Counted from the stretch's first letter, positions 1 to 7,137 are shown. The stretch: DNA of 12,126 nucleotides from Candidatus Hodarchaeota archaeon (GCA_016840285.1 JAEOSR010000067.1:1-12126); one strand, 5' to 3'. Numbers and translations are program-made. Notes: a model not told the origin generated them from the letters alone.

Positions 1-16
1 ATATTCAGCGAGACTT

Positions 17-35
17 AGGAAAAGTTCCTTTTCCT
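17..35 (-). terminator. Short hairpin at the end of the kdsC-like gene
   Basis: AGGAAAAG (17-24) and CTTTTCCT (28-35) form a perfect 8-base inverted repeat with a 3-base loop. It starts at the stop codon of the minus-strand phosphatase gene. It could be a terminator or an mRNA 3'-end structure. No T-run follows it, so the role is uncertain. Confidence 0.3.
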
Positions 36-496
36 TATTTGGCACTTAATATAATGTTACATATATCCCTAACAAATCCATTTCCTCCTTCGTACTCAGA
101 GATATAATCACAAATATCTTTCACTTCATTTTGAGCATTTATTGGGCAACAAGAGAACCCACATTTTGTTAAAATTTGAATATCTTGTACGTCATCCCCA
201 CAATAGCATATTTCCTGATCTGAAAGTTCATATTTCTCTTTTATACTATTATAAACCTCTAATTTGTTTTTAATGCCTAAATGAACCTCATGAATGTTAA
301 GTTTATTCATTCTGAACTTGACTGCATCACTAGCCTCTGAAGAAATAACCCCAATGTGAATACCTTCTTGTATTACCAATTCTATTCCTTTTCCATCTAT
401 TCTGGAAAATTTAATCATTTCTCTCCCTTTTGGGTCAATGTAGACACTGCCATCAGTAAAAACTCCATCAACATCAAAAATTACCATTTTAATCAT
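35..496 (-). CDS. KdsC-type HAD phosphatase (acylneuraminate/KDO-phosphate phosphatase-like)
   Basis: A 153-residue cytosolic HAD-superfamily phosphatase of the KdsC / N-acylneuraminate-9-phosphatase type. These enzymes remove phosphate from a nonulosonic or KDO-type sugar phosphate, without a cap domain. The HAD motifs are all visible: nucleophile motif DVDG (D8, D10), the ISS motif near residue 51, the KNK lysine region (76-78), and GDDxxD (100-105). The C-terminal GGNGFVRD (137-144) is the usual KdsC glycine-rich tail. The length is slightly below the 165-190 usual for the family. The ATG at 494-496 lies five codons before the first motif strand, so the start is natural. The neighbouring upstream gene on the same strand is a truncated NeuB homologue, which supports a nonulosonic acid context. 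The phosphatase itself appears intact; its exact substrate cannot be told. Confidence 0.88.
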   Translation of the reverse strand: MIKMVIFDVDGVFTDGSVYIDPKGREMIKFSRIDGKGIELVIQEGIHIGVISSEASDAVKFRMNKLNIHEVHLGIKNKLEVYNSIKEKYELSDQEICYCGDDVQDIQILTKCGFSCCPINAQNEVKDICDYISEYEGGNGFVRDICNIILSAK

Positions 497-590
497 TTTG
501 ATTTGCTCAAAGATCTTCCGACTCTGTTCTTTGATAATCTACACCACACACATCAGACTAGAATAATAATAATTTTTAGTTGAAGATTGT

Positions 591-1064
591 TCAAAGAGTT
601 TCTACATTTCTTAATTTTTTCTTCATTAGCTCTTCGGATTTTGTTACTACTTTTTTACCATTTCCTAACCAAATCGGTAATTTCTTTAAATCACGCACTA
701 ATCTCCTCAATCCACTTAATTCAATTGATGCTGCTTGATCCGTACCCCACATTGCGCGATTTATAGTAACATGTCTTTCGATCACCTTTGCACCCAATGT
801 CGCTGCAACAAGAATAGCTGAAATTCCTTCTTCATGCCCACTATAACCAATAATATGATCTGGATATAACTCTATCAGCTTAGGGATATAAAAAAGATTT
901 GAATAATTAAATTTTGAAGCAAATTTCCCATCGATATAATCCTTAAAAATACGAGCATCGAAGCTATAAGCACTAATTAACAGTACACCTAAAACAGATC
1001 GCATACTTATAGGTAACCGTGCAAACAATTGTGCCATCGTGCTTCTATCCATTATGTTCACCAT
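591..1064 (-). pseudogene. Truncated NeuB-type sialic-acid-like synthase (C-terminal half of barrel only)
   Basis: Residues 55 to about 150 of this frame match the second half of the NeuB (N-acetylneuraminate/legionaminate/pseudaminate synthase) TIM barrel. Visible landmarks are IPKLIELYP, then GYSGH (73-77), where the usual sequence is GYSDH and the metal-binding His is kept; VIERH (95-99); the family signature MWGTDQAAS (105-113); and LGNGKK. These enzymes condense PEP with an N-acyl-hexosamine or its 6-phosphate. The first 54 residues do not resemble the family, and the roughly 150-200 residues of the first barrel half are missing, including the PEP-binding strands. No C-terminal antifreeze-like (SAF) domain is present, although some family members lack it. 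The break lies close to the metK 3'-end remnant at 1132-1206, which suggests recombination removed the front of the gene. The frame is open, so a short protein could still be made, but catalysis is unlikely. Confidence 0.75.
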
Positions 1065-1131
1065 TAAATGGCAGAAATATCAGACATTTCCCATTAATAA
1101 GGTAGCTTTAAGAAATATCTAGAAAATGATC

Positions 1132-1206
1132 TTTTGAAAATTCTGAAGAAGCAGGAATAATGACTGCAATCCAGCAATTTCACGTAAGATCTGGGCTATG
1201 TCTGCC
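1132..1206 (-). pseudogene. Remnant copy 1 of the metK 3' end
   Basis: On the minus strand the segment 1155-1206 reads as AD-I-AQILRE-I-AG, matching the last residues of the intact MetK in this window ([12 protein letters not shown], ending at 4610). The 10-base block CACGTAAGAT (1181-1190) is identical in remnant copy 2 (2461-2470) and near-identical in intact metK. Homology with copy 2 continues beyond the metK coding end, through about 1132. It lies in the same orientation as metK and is not itself a gene. It is best read as debris of an older metK 3' end or of a recombination site derived from one. Confidence 0.7.
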
Positions 1207-1282
1207 CTACTTGCGGTAATATACACGCTTTATGAAAAAACAATTGTATTTGTAGAGTCCACAAAAGAGAATCCCTCTAATA

Positions 1283-2251
1283 ATGATGAGGATTGATGAT
1301 AAGATGGTTGATAATTCATTAAATAATAGATTTCTTGAATCTAAAATCTTTAAATCTCTTGAAAAACCAAAAATAAGACACGGACTATTCTTAGGTTTGG
1401 TTTTCATCTCCACAATAATTAGGATTATCACTGAGTTCCATGTAAATTATAATTTTGATAATTTTACGATTACAAACATATATAGTACCGAACCAAATTG
1501 TTATCGGTTATTTTTACAACTCATATTAATTCTACATAATTCGTTTGGAATTAATATTTTTCTTCTTAGTGCACTTATATTTGTTACATTAATTATAACT
1601 ATTTATTTTTCTCTTAAGCCGACTGGAAAAGATTATTACCTGTTGTTACTTATTGGCATTCTTCCAATGCCCTTTCAAGATATTGTACCACTTTTTTTAC
1701 TATTTGTACTTGTCAAAAGCAGTGATAATAATTGGATTTATTTGTTGCTAATTCCTTTAGCATTAACCAAAGAAGTTACTGCTTGGGTTGGATTTTGGTA
1801 TTTATTTCTAACGGCAGAGAGTATTTCAGATGTACAAAAGGTGATAATTTCGGGTTTTCTCGGTGCAAGCGCTTATGTTCTCATTCGGTTAATGATTGGA
1901 GAGGTAGGTAGAGGCAATGTTCCCCATCCTCTTGGGGCGCCACCATGTCCTTTCTTTTCTCCTCCTCATTGGATAAAATTATTTTTAAGTAATGAATATA
2001 ATCATACTTATATCATGATTATTTCAACTGTAATAATCATTGTTTTCTTGTATTTCTTTGTCATATCAACTAAATTGGATCTGTATTTGTTAGTAATGTC
2101 AGAGATACCAATTCTTCTTTTTGCTTGTTTTTTCTTGATGTATTTGTATTTTCCTGTAAGTTTAGTGATTTTAACTAATAGGATGACGGTGAAAAAGCGA
2201 TATATACCTCTAAAGGATTTAATTTTCAAAGATAAAGCGTTTGTTGAGTAG
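1283..2251 (+). CDS. Multi-spanning membrane protein, possible GT-C-like
   Basis: A hypothetical integral membrane protein of about 322 residues. Hydrophobic stretches that can span the membrane lie near residues 33-50, 91-110, 118-143, 151-177, 185-205, 243-262 and 266-298. A proline-rich loop (212-228, with GAPPCPFFSPP) precedes the last pair. The PLALTKEVTAWVGFWYLF segment (158-175) is reminiscent of the helix found in polyprenyl-sugar-using GT-C glycosyltransferases. However, the acidic first-loop catalytic motif of that fold is not convincingly seen, so the function is unassigned. ATGs stand at 1283, 1286 and 1304. The third fits equally well and has GAGG upstream, though at a long distance. 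The gene lies exactly between the two metK 3'-end remnants and is oriented against them, as if it were the cargo of a small cassette. Surface-glycan neighbours make a glycan role plausible but unproven. Confidence 0.72.
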   Translation: MMRIDDKMVDNSLNNRFLESKIFKSLEKPKIRHGLFLGLVFISTIIRIITEFHVNYNFDNFTITNIYSTEPNCYRLFLQLILILHNSFGINIFLLSALIFVTLIITIYFSLKPTGKDYYLLLLIGILPMPFQDIVPLFLLFVLVKSSDNNWIYLLLIPLALTKEVTAWVGFWYLFLTAESISDVQKVIISGFLGASAYVLIRLMIGEVGRGNVPHPLGAPPCPFFSPPHWIKLFLSNEYNHTYIMIISTVIIIVFLYFFVISTKLDLYLLVMSEIPILLFACFFLMYLYFPVSLVILTNRMTVKKRYIPLKDLIFKDKAFVE

Positions 2252-2411
2252 AATTGTGTGTGGTTCAAAGGATACGTTTTGATAGAACCTACAGTGCCGA
2301 ATTTATATTTCCTCCTCCATAGGTTTGGTTCCATTGATGTTCGTCTTCACCAACTACACATCAGAACTCCCAGTACCAGAGCTGTAGACCTTTTAGTTAG
2401 ATTTTCTATTA

Positions 2412-2486
2412 GTTTGAAAATCCTACAGAAGCGGGAATGATGACAAGATCCTTCCATCCTCACGTAAGATCTGAGCTAAGTCAGTC
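2412..2486. repeat. Imperfect direct repeat of 1132-1206
   Basis: This stretch aligns without gaps to 1132-1206 at an offset of exactly 1280 bases. By hand count about 70% of positions match, concentrated in two blocks: TTTGAAAAT..CT..AGAAGC.GGAAT.ATGAC on the left and TCACGTAAGATCTG.GCTA.GTC on the right. The right block is metK 3' coding sequence; the left block lies beyond the metK end and is not obvious next to the intact gene. The pair brackets the membrane-protein gene at 1283-2251. Confidence 0.75.
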
Positions 2487-2707
2487 TTTTCCTATATGAA
2501 ATCAGGATCATCACGGCCGAAGTGACCATATACGGCTATTTTGGCGTAGTTAGGTCGTTTAAGTTTAAATCGGTCGATCACTATGTCAGGCCTAAACTCA
2601 AAATGCTTCTTGATTGAGTCTAAGAAATCAATTTCGAGAATCTCACTCAAAGAGAAAATAATTGGTGCTTCTGGTATAATTTCTTGAAAATCTTCTTTTT
2701 GAAACAT
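2423..2707 (-). pseudogene. Remnant copy 2 of the metK 3' end, with nonsense codon
   Basis: The minus strand from about 2640 down to 2455 encodes the C-terminus of a MetK: FLDSIKKHFEFRP, DRFKLKRPNYAK and [11 protein letters not shown] match intact MetK residues 329-370 with conservative changes. The Trp codon that follows DPDFT in the intact gene is here TAG (2492-2494). The frame then resumes as EKTDLAQILREDG and ends at TAG (2423-2425) after a tail not found in the intact protein. DNA identity to intact metK over about 150 bases is roughly 83% by hand count, and many differences are silent. Upstream of about 2640 the similarity fades, so the catalytic domains are absent. A 71-residue peptide (2492-2707) could be read but has no SAM synthetase function. 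Confidence 0.9.
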
Positions 2708-2777
2708 AACGATTTGTATTCTAATATCCTGTAAAACTGAATTGAGTTTAAATAATTGGTTAAAAATAAATAAAAAC

Positions 2778-2803
2778 CTCGAAATTTATCCGATAATGGA
2801 GAG
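2778..2803 (+). promoter_or_regulatory. TATA box and ribosome binding site before the cytidylyltransferase stub
   Basis: CCTCGAAATTTATCC contains a purine-rich BRE-like stretch and a TTTAT core centred about 24 bases before the ATG at 2809. GGAGAG (2798-2803) is a good Shine-Dalgarno sequence 5 bases before that ATG. The control signals therefore look intact although the gene behind them is broken. They may now drive the nucleotidyltransferase gene that starts just after. Confidence 0.5.
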
Positions 2804-2808
2804 TAACC

Positions 2809-2940
2809 ATGACAATAGGATATACTACAGGTGTTTTTGACCTATTTCATAAAGATTATGTACATTTCCTGAACAGAACTAAGAGTTTTTGTATATTTAT
2901 GTGAAGTACTGATGTTTGTGTGAAAAAGCTTCAATGGTGA
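2809..2940 (+). pseudogene. Stub of a TagD/RfaE-like cytidylyltransferase
   Basis: The frame opens with MTIGYTTGVFDLFH, the first strand and start of the HxGH motif of the small cytidylyltransferase family (glycerol-3-phosphate cytidylyltransferase and relatives, which make CDP-alcohols or activated sugars). The catalytic HxGH has become HKDY, and a TGA stops the frame at 2902-2904 after 31 codons. In the same frame, STD plus VCVKK follows (2905-2931), recalling the family's VSTDE segment with a few residues missing in between. A second TGA follows at 2938-2940. The remaining roughly 90 residues of such an enzyme are absent. It is a clear relic, abutting the next gene. Confidence 0.82.
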
Positions 2941-2945
2941 CTTTA

Positions 2946-3683
2946 ATGGTTCAAACTTTCGTGATTTTAGCAGCAGGTTTCGGATCGAGATTAAACCAAT
3001 TACCTTCTTCTATTCCCAAAGCGTTAATAAAGCTCCGTAACCGACCAATCATAGACTTTGCCTTGGATAACATAGCAAATTATCTTCCAGAAATTAAAAC
3101 AACCATTTTAATTGTTGGTTATAAAAAAAAACTTATAGAAAAATATGTTGAAATTGTTGCCTCAAAGTACTCATTTGATTTGTATTGTGTTTATGCGTTG
3201 AATTATAAAAAAGGAAATGGAAAATCACTCGCAGCAGCTGAATTCTATGTAAATGATGATCATTTTTTTTTAACCATGTGCGATCACTTATTTGAAGCAC
3301 CTCATTATCACACAATTAAAATGGAATCGGATAGGGAAAGTGATCTGTCCTTATGCATTGATTTTACTCCTAATTCTCACATTCAGCTAGAAGATGCAAC
3401 GAAAGTTTTCACAGATAGCGAGAATAATATCTTACGTATTGGGAAAAATCTGTCACCTTGGACCGCGATTGATACTGGTCTTTTCTATCTCTCTCCAAGT
3501 ATTTTCAAACGATTAAAGCAAGTTTCAGGTAAAAATGTATCTGTTACCGATGGAGTCAATCAGATGATACGCCATGGGGATTGTGTTAAGGGGGTAGATG
3601 TATCAGGATTCTTCTGGGCTGATATTGACACCCTAACAGATCTAAGAAACGCAGAGGCTTATCTATCGAATGATGAGATTTGA
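2946..3683 (+). CDS. NTP:sugar/inositol-phosphate nucleotidyltransferase (IPCT-like)
   Basis: A cytosolic nucleotidyltransferase of 245 residues from the ATG at 2946, with a GT-A/Rossmann fold. It transfers a nucleotide to a sugar or polyol phosphate. From this start, the nucleotide-binding loop LAAGFGSRL is at residues 8-16 and PKALIKL at 24-30. The metal-binding Asp lies in TMCDH, and the second metal site is WADIDT near the C-terminus. The whole pattern, including SPWTAIDTGLFYLSPSIF and VSGFFWADIDT, resembles the CTP:inositol-1-phosphate cytidylyltransferase half of archaeal IPCT/DIPPS proteins. In-frame ATGs at 2916 and 2934 would add ten residues read through the upstream relic. GGTGA sits 5 bases before 2946, so that start is preferred. 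The next gene is a CDP-alcohol phosphotransferase, a natural partner. CTP and inositol-1-phosphate as substrates are inferred, not shown. Confidence 0.85.
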   Translation: MVQTFVILAAGFGSRLNQLPSSIPKALIKLRNRPIIDFALDNIANYLPEIKTTILIVGYKKKLIEKYVEIVASKYSFDLYCVYALNYKKGNGKSLAAAEFYVNDDHFFLTMCDHLFEAPHYHTIKMESDRESDLSLCIDFTPNSHIQLEDATKVFTDSENNILRIGKNLSPWTAIDTGLFYLSPSIFKRLKQVSGKNVSVTDGVNQMIRHGDCVKGVDVSGFFWADIDTLTDLRNAEAYLSNDEI

Positions 3684-3697
3684 AAATTAAAATCAAT

Positions 3698-3751
3698 TAG
3701 AAATATATAGAAGGTAAAATCTGTTTAATTAAATTCTAGAAATATTAGGAG
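3698..3751 (+). promoter_or_regulatory. Possible promoter and Shine-Dalgarno for the CDP-alcohol phosphotransferase
   Basis: AGAAATATATAG (3699-3710) is a plausible BRE/TATA element, and AGGAG (3747-3751) is a good ribosome binding site 8 bases before the ATG at 3760. A transcript from here would carry a leader of roughly 30 bases. The gene may therefore be expressed separately from the nucleotidyltransferase 76 bases upstream, or together with it. Confidence 0.4.
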
Positions 3752-3759
3752 TCCTTAAT

Positions 3760-4491
3760 ATGTCGTTACAAAAAATATTCACGAAGTTCTCACGTAGCAA
3801 CATAGAAAAATCTGAAGATCATAGATTGTGGAAAGAAGATATTACTTGCCGATTCATGCAAAAAATATCTATGCCTATTGCCCGATTTCTCTACCCTATC
3901 AATATTATTACTCCAAACCAAATCACATGGTTTCATTATTTCTTGATTATTCTTGGTTCCATGATTTTAATTATCGCAGAGGAAAACATTGTATTACTCT
4001 TTTTAGTTGGTTTATGTCTTTGGCTATCTGCTCTTGTTGATGGTCTCGATGGTCAACTAGCGAGGTTGAGAGGAACATCAAGCAAAAAGGGAGAGTGGCT
4101 GGATAGAGTTTTTGATGAAGGAAAAGGGTATCCTTTTTTCTTAGCAATAGGATTACATATCCAAGACTCAAGTGGAAATTTCGCTCTTTACCTTTTAGGA
4201 AATCATCTAATGACAATAAATGTTTGGTTTACAATGACTATCGTGTTTGCTTGTGCTTCTTGGCTAAGTATCATGACTCTGTTCGGTACTTGGATATTAA
4301 AAGAGCCTATTGTAGTTAGTAACGGAAATGTATATATTGTATGGTTTTTTCTGATTTTCAATCTATTAGAATGGTTTTTATTTCTCTTTACCATTGGAAC
4401 ATTCTTAGCAATAGTATGGATACTTTTTGAAAAGACATTTATCGCGCCAGCAAATCCACAGAAATCTAATGAGACCATTGAAAATGAATAA
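3760..4491 (+). CDS. CDP-alcohol phosphotransferase (DIPP-synthase-like)
   Basis: An integral membrane enzyme of 243 residues from the CDP-alcohol phosphatidyltransferase family. These enzymes displace CMP from a CDP-alcohol with a second alcohol to give a phosphodiester. The complete family signature is present: D94, D97-G98, A101-R102, G111, D115 and D119, within DGLDGQLAR...GEWLDRVFDE. About six hydrophobic helices surround it (near residues 57-73, 76-95, 122-140, 153-175, 189-203 and 206-223). An N-terminal amphipathic stretch with TPNQITW precedes helix 1, as in family members. It directly follows an IPCT-like gene. In DIP-producing archaea and bacteria the two activities are often fused into one polypeptide that makes di-myo-inositol-phosphate phosphate. 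The alternative is a phospholipid head-group transferase such as archaetidylinositol-phosphate synthase. The acceptor and product are unknown. Confidence 0.85.
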   Translation: MSLQKIFTKFSRSNIEKSEDHRLWKEDITCRFMQKISMPIARFLYPINIITPNQITWFHYFLIILGSMILIIAEENIVLLFLVGLCLWLSALVDGLDGQLARLRGTSSKKGEWLDRVFDEGKGYPFFLAIGLHIQDSSGNFALYLLGNHLMTINVWFTMTIVFACASWLSIMTLFGTWILKEPIVVSNGNVYIVWFFLIFNLLEWFLFLFTIGTFLAIVWILFEKTFIAPANPQKSNETIENE

Positions 4492-4513
4492 TTTAAGTAT
4501 AGGAGCCTCTCAT

Positions 4514-4536
4514 ACACTGAGAAGAAGTGTTTTCTT
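4514..4536 (+). terminator. Weak hairpin plus T-rich tail between convergent genes
   Basis: ACACT (4514-4518) and AGTGT (4526-4530) can pair around a 7-base loop and are followed by TTTTCTT. It stands 20 bases after the CDP-alcohol phosphotransferase, in the gap where that gene and metK converge. The stem is short, so this is only a candidate. Confidence 0.25.
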
Positions 4537-4609
4537 GCTCGAAAAATATGAACATTTGTTTCGTCAATCACCAATTTAATGTTTAAATCACAACAACTTG
4601 ATGAAGTGA

Positions 4610-5773
4610 TTAGGTCCCTGCGTCTTCACGTAAGCTCTGGGCCATATCTGTCTTTTCCCATGTGAAATCAGGATCATCCCGGCCAAAGTGACCATATACA
4701 GCTGTTTTGGCGTAGATCGGGCGTCTAAGCTTAAGTCGATCAATTACCATGCCAGGTCTAAAGTCAAAATGCTTCTTAATTAGGTCTAAGATGTCAATTT
4801 CGGGAATTTTGTTTGTACCCTTAGTGTCCAAGTTGATACACAGAGGTTTAGCAACCCCAATAGCATAAGCGATCTGAATTTCACATTCATCTGCAAGACC
4901 CGCTGCGACAACATTTTTTGCTGCCCAGCGTGCAACATAGGAACCAGAGCGATCGACCTTCGAGGGGTCTTTACCCGAAAAACAACCCCCACCATGCGAG
5001 CCTACACCACCATATGTATCCACAATAATCTTACGTCCCGTTAACCCCGTATCTCCATGAGGACCCCCTATTACAAAGCGTCCTGTTTCATTGACGAAAT
5101 ACTCGGTTTCATTAGTCAAGTAATGTTCAGGAACCACTTTCTTGATCACTTTCGCAATGATTTCCTCTTTAATTTCATCATGGGTGACTTCCTCAGTATG
5201 TTGGGCAGCAATAACAACTGATGTAACCTTAGTAGGTTTACCATTGCTATAATCAACTGTGACTTGAGATTTTCCATCAGGTCGTAACCATAGAATCTCT
5301 TTGTTTTTTCTTGAAACAGCCAACTGTCGGGTCAATCCATGAGCAAGGACTATTGGAAGAGGCATAAGTGATTCAGTTTCTCTACAGGCATATCCAAACA
5401 TCATTCCTTGATCCCCAGCCCCTTGTTCTTCAAAACGGGGTTTCTCAACCCCTCTCGCAATATCCGTGCTCTGTTCGTGGATAGTATTTAATACAGCTAC
5501 GGATTTGTAATCAAATCCCATTCTAGAGTTGGTATAGCCAATCTCTTTGATTTTATTTCGAACCACTTTTTGGACATCAACATATGTCGATGTGGTAATT
5601 TCTCCGCCGATTAACGCCATTCCTGTGGTTAGATACGTCTCACAGGCAACGTGAGCATCTGGATCATCAGTCAAAATCGCGTCTAAAATGGCATCTGAAA
5701 TTTGATCAGCCATTTTATCAGGATGTCCCTCTGTTACAGATTCAGAGGTAAATAAATGTCGTGCTGAAACCAT
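4610..5773 (-). CDS. metK: S-adenosylmethionine synthetase, bacterial/eukaryotic type
   Basis: Complete MetK of 387 residues, the usual length. It makes SAM from methionine and ATP in the cytosol, normally as a homo-oligomer. The three-domain enzyme shows [13 protein letters not shown] (16-28, ATP and metal binding), GGE (57-59), [12 protein letters not shown] (118-129), [21 protein letters not shown] (236-256), the P-loop-like GGGCFSGKD (261-269; Ala is usual where Cys265 stands) and KVDRSGSY. The ATG at 5771-5773 has GAAGGA 8 bases upstream. It follows the methionine synthase gene by 85 bases on the same strand, so product and consumer of methionine are likely co-expressed. Most archaea use a very divergent SAM synthetase, so this type indicates either acquisition from bacteria or a lineage that keeps this form. 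Two decayed copies of its 3' end lie further left at 2423-2640 and 1132-1206. Confidence 0.97.
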   Translation of the reverse strand: MVSARHLFTSESVTEGHPDKMADQISDAILDAILTDDPDAHVACETYLTTGMALIGGEITTSTYVDVQKVVRNKIKEIGYTNSRMGFDYKSVAVLNTIHEQSTDIARGVEKPRFEEQGAGDQGMMFGYACRETESLMPLPIVLAHGLTRQLAVSRKNKEILWLRPDGKSQVTVDYSNGKPTKVTSVVIAAQHTEEVTHDEIKEEIIAKVIKKVVPEHYLTNETEYFVNETGRFVIGGPHGDTGLTGRKIIVDTYGGVGSHGGGCFSGKDPSKVDRSGSYVARWAAKNVVAAGLADECEIQIAYAIGVAKPLCINLDTKGTNKIPEIDILDLIKKHFDFRPGMVIDRLKLRRPIYAKTAVYGHFGRDDPDFTWEKTDMAQSLREDAGT

Positions 5774-5858
5774 AATTTCATTCCTTCATTATATTCTTCT
5801 TGATTCAACAATTTCGATTTGGGTATCTAAATTTTGGTCTATCTTTGAAAAAATCCTT

Positions 5859-7130
5859 TCAAGTAGTTCTATAGGTAGGTAAATCAAACTCATTAATCAA
5901 TAATGTTCTAGCTTCATGTGCTCCGTCGACCATGGCAGTAAGCATAGTATGTAGAGCTTTAATTCGTTGAACAGGCCTTAATCCGCAATCTGGAGCTGTT
6001 AATAATAAGAAGGGGCCTTCCTCTCCTAACTCCTCATATAAATACTTGGCTTGATAGAGAAGACGATCTCGAATGAGATCCTGTAATCGTTTATGAGCCG
6101 TTCCTGTTTCTAACTCTTTATCAGTGAAATGTCGATCTGCATGAACCTCGAGAACTCCAAGTGCATGTTTACACCTATTACCATCATTAAAAATGCGAAT
6201 AACATTGTCTAAGGCTTCTTGATATGAAGATCGATCATTGTGAGAGATTCCAAGATTTTTGGAATCACGATTAGCATACTCAAGACTACTAAAGTCCCAA
6301 GGAATATCTGGGAGATCTTCAAATAATATATCATAACGGTGAGAAAAACAAGTATGGAAACCTATTCTACAATCATGTTCTTTGGCAAATCTACCAACAC
6401 CCTTGAAGAATCTGTTATAAGCTTCTTTATAAATCTCCCTATCATCGGGAATAGTAGTATAGGCGGGTTCATCAGAAGTAATAAAACGAACTCCTGCTTT
6501 AATCGCTTCTTTAATCTCAGGAATGAAAACATTGTCTACTAAATCAAATAAAAATTGAGTGTCACTAGAGGGTTTAATTGTCCAGTTATAAATTGTATAA
6601 GGACCAGTAAAACAATATCTAAGGGGCTTTTTAGCAATTTTTTGTGTATATTCTAATTCATCTAGATAAATCGCTTTTTTTCGATGAATCTCAACACCTT
6701 TTACTCTGACCCCTGGTTTGTAAAAACGGTCATCAAAGGAACGAATATGCTCCTTTTCTAAATATATCCCATTGATTTCCTTAGCAGCATGCTCATACAT
6801 TTCCCGTCTCCATGCTTCTCCACTATAAACAAAATCTAAACCTGTACTTTCCAAGAAGTGAACGTTAAAACGCAATCTAAGCTTTAAAACCTCCATTTCC
6901 CATTCTTGAAGATCTTTCTTTCCATTGTCGGGTCTATTTAGAAGCAGGGAAATGGTTTCTTCTGGATCTCCCAGTTCTAATTTAAGCCACCAATGACGGA
7001 TTTCCTCTAAATGGGATGCAGGTATTTCTCTCCCCTGAAGGGCAAGAATAGTTGCGTTTAGCTTCCGCATTGATCCTATTTCGTGAGTAGGTAATAACAG
7101 ATTAAATGAGTCATGTTGATCAGTCGTCAT
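5859..7130 (-). CDS. Core methionine synthase (MetE C-terminal catalytic domain type)
   Basis: A 423-residue protein corresponding to the catalytic half of cobalamin-independent methionine synthase MetE. It transfers a methyl group to homocysteine to give methionine. All zinc ligands of the MetE site can be placed: H259 and C261 in FHTCFS, E284 in SSLEYANRD, and C382 in APDCGL. The homocysteine-binding DEPAY (220-224) is also present. A YSGEAWRREMY segment (102-112) and a long insert (125-170) separate the strands. Full MetE proteins are about 750 residues with two homologous halves; here the other half is a separate gene 7 bases upstream (7138-8196). Stand-alone core-MetE families in archaea and anaerobic bacteria are thought to take the methyl group from a corrinoid protein or another donor rather than from methyl-folate. 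The donor here is unknown. Next on the strand is metK, which uses the product. Confidence 0.92.
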   Translation of the reverse strand: MTTDQHDSFNLLLPTHEIGSMRKLNATILALQGREIPASHLEEIRHWWLKLELGDPEETISLLLNRPDNGKKDLQEWEMEVLKLRLRFNVHFLESTGLDFVYSGEAWRREMYEHAAKEINGIYLEKEHIRSFDDRFYKPGVRVKGVEIHRKKAIYLDELEYTQKIAKKPLRYCFTGPYTIYNWTIKPSSDTQFLFDLVDNVFIPEIKEAIKAGVRFITSDEPAYTTIPDDREIYKEAYNRFFKGVGRFAKEHDCRIGFHTCFSHRYDILFEDLPDIPWDFSSLEYANRDSKNLGISHNDRSSYQEALDNVIRIFNDGNRCKHALGVLEVHADRHFTDKELETGTAHKRLQDLIRDRLLYQAKYLYEELGEEGPFLLLTAPDCGLRPVQRIKALHTMLTAMVDGAHEARTLLINEFDLPTYRTT

Positions 7131-7137
7131 AAAACCA

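Noticed and set aside
541..2375. Shared ACACATCAGA in the spacers at about 551-560 and 2355-2364
   Set aside because: Only ten bases match and the flanks do not continue; likely chance.
2258..2440. Plus-strand 60-residue frame between the membrane gene and metK remnant 2
   Set aside because: No recognisable motif or ribosome binding site, and it runs into the repeat and metK relic on the other strand.
2916..2945. Earlier starts (ATG 2916 and 2934) for the IPCT-like gene
   Set aside because: They read out of frame through the cytidylyltransferase relic and add residues before the first strand of the fold; ATG 2946 has a well-spaced GGTGA.
4203..4574. Long minus-strand open frame across the CDP-alcohol phosphotransferase gene
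   Set aside because: It overlaps a gene with a complete catalytic signature and shows no family features; it is a shadow frame.
5774..5858. SAM riboswitch or other leader element before metK
   Set aside because: The 85 bases show no riboswitch-like helices or conserved core; only a GAAGGA ribosome binding site is visible.
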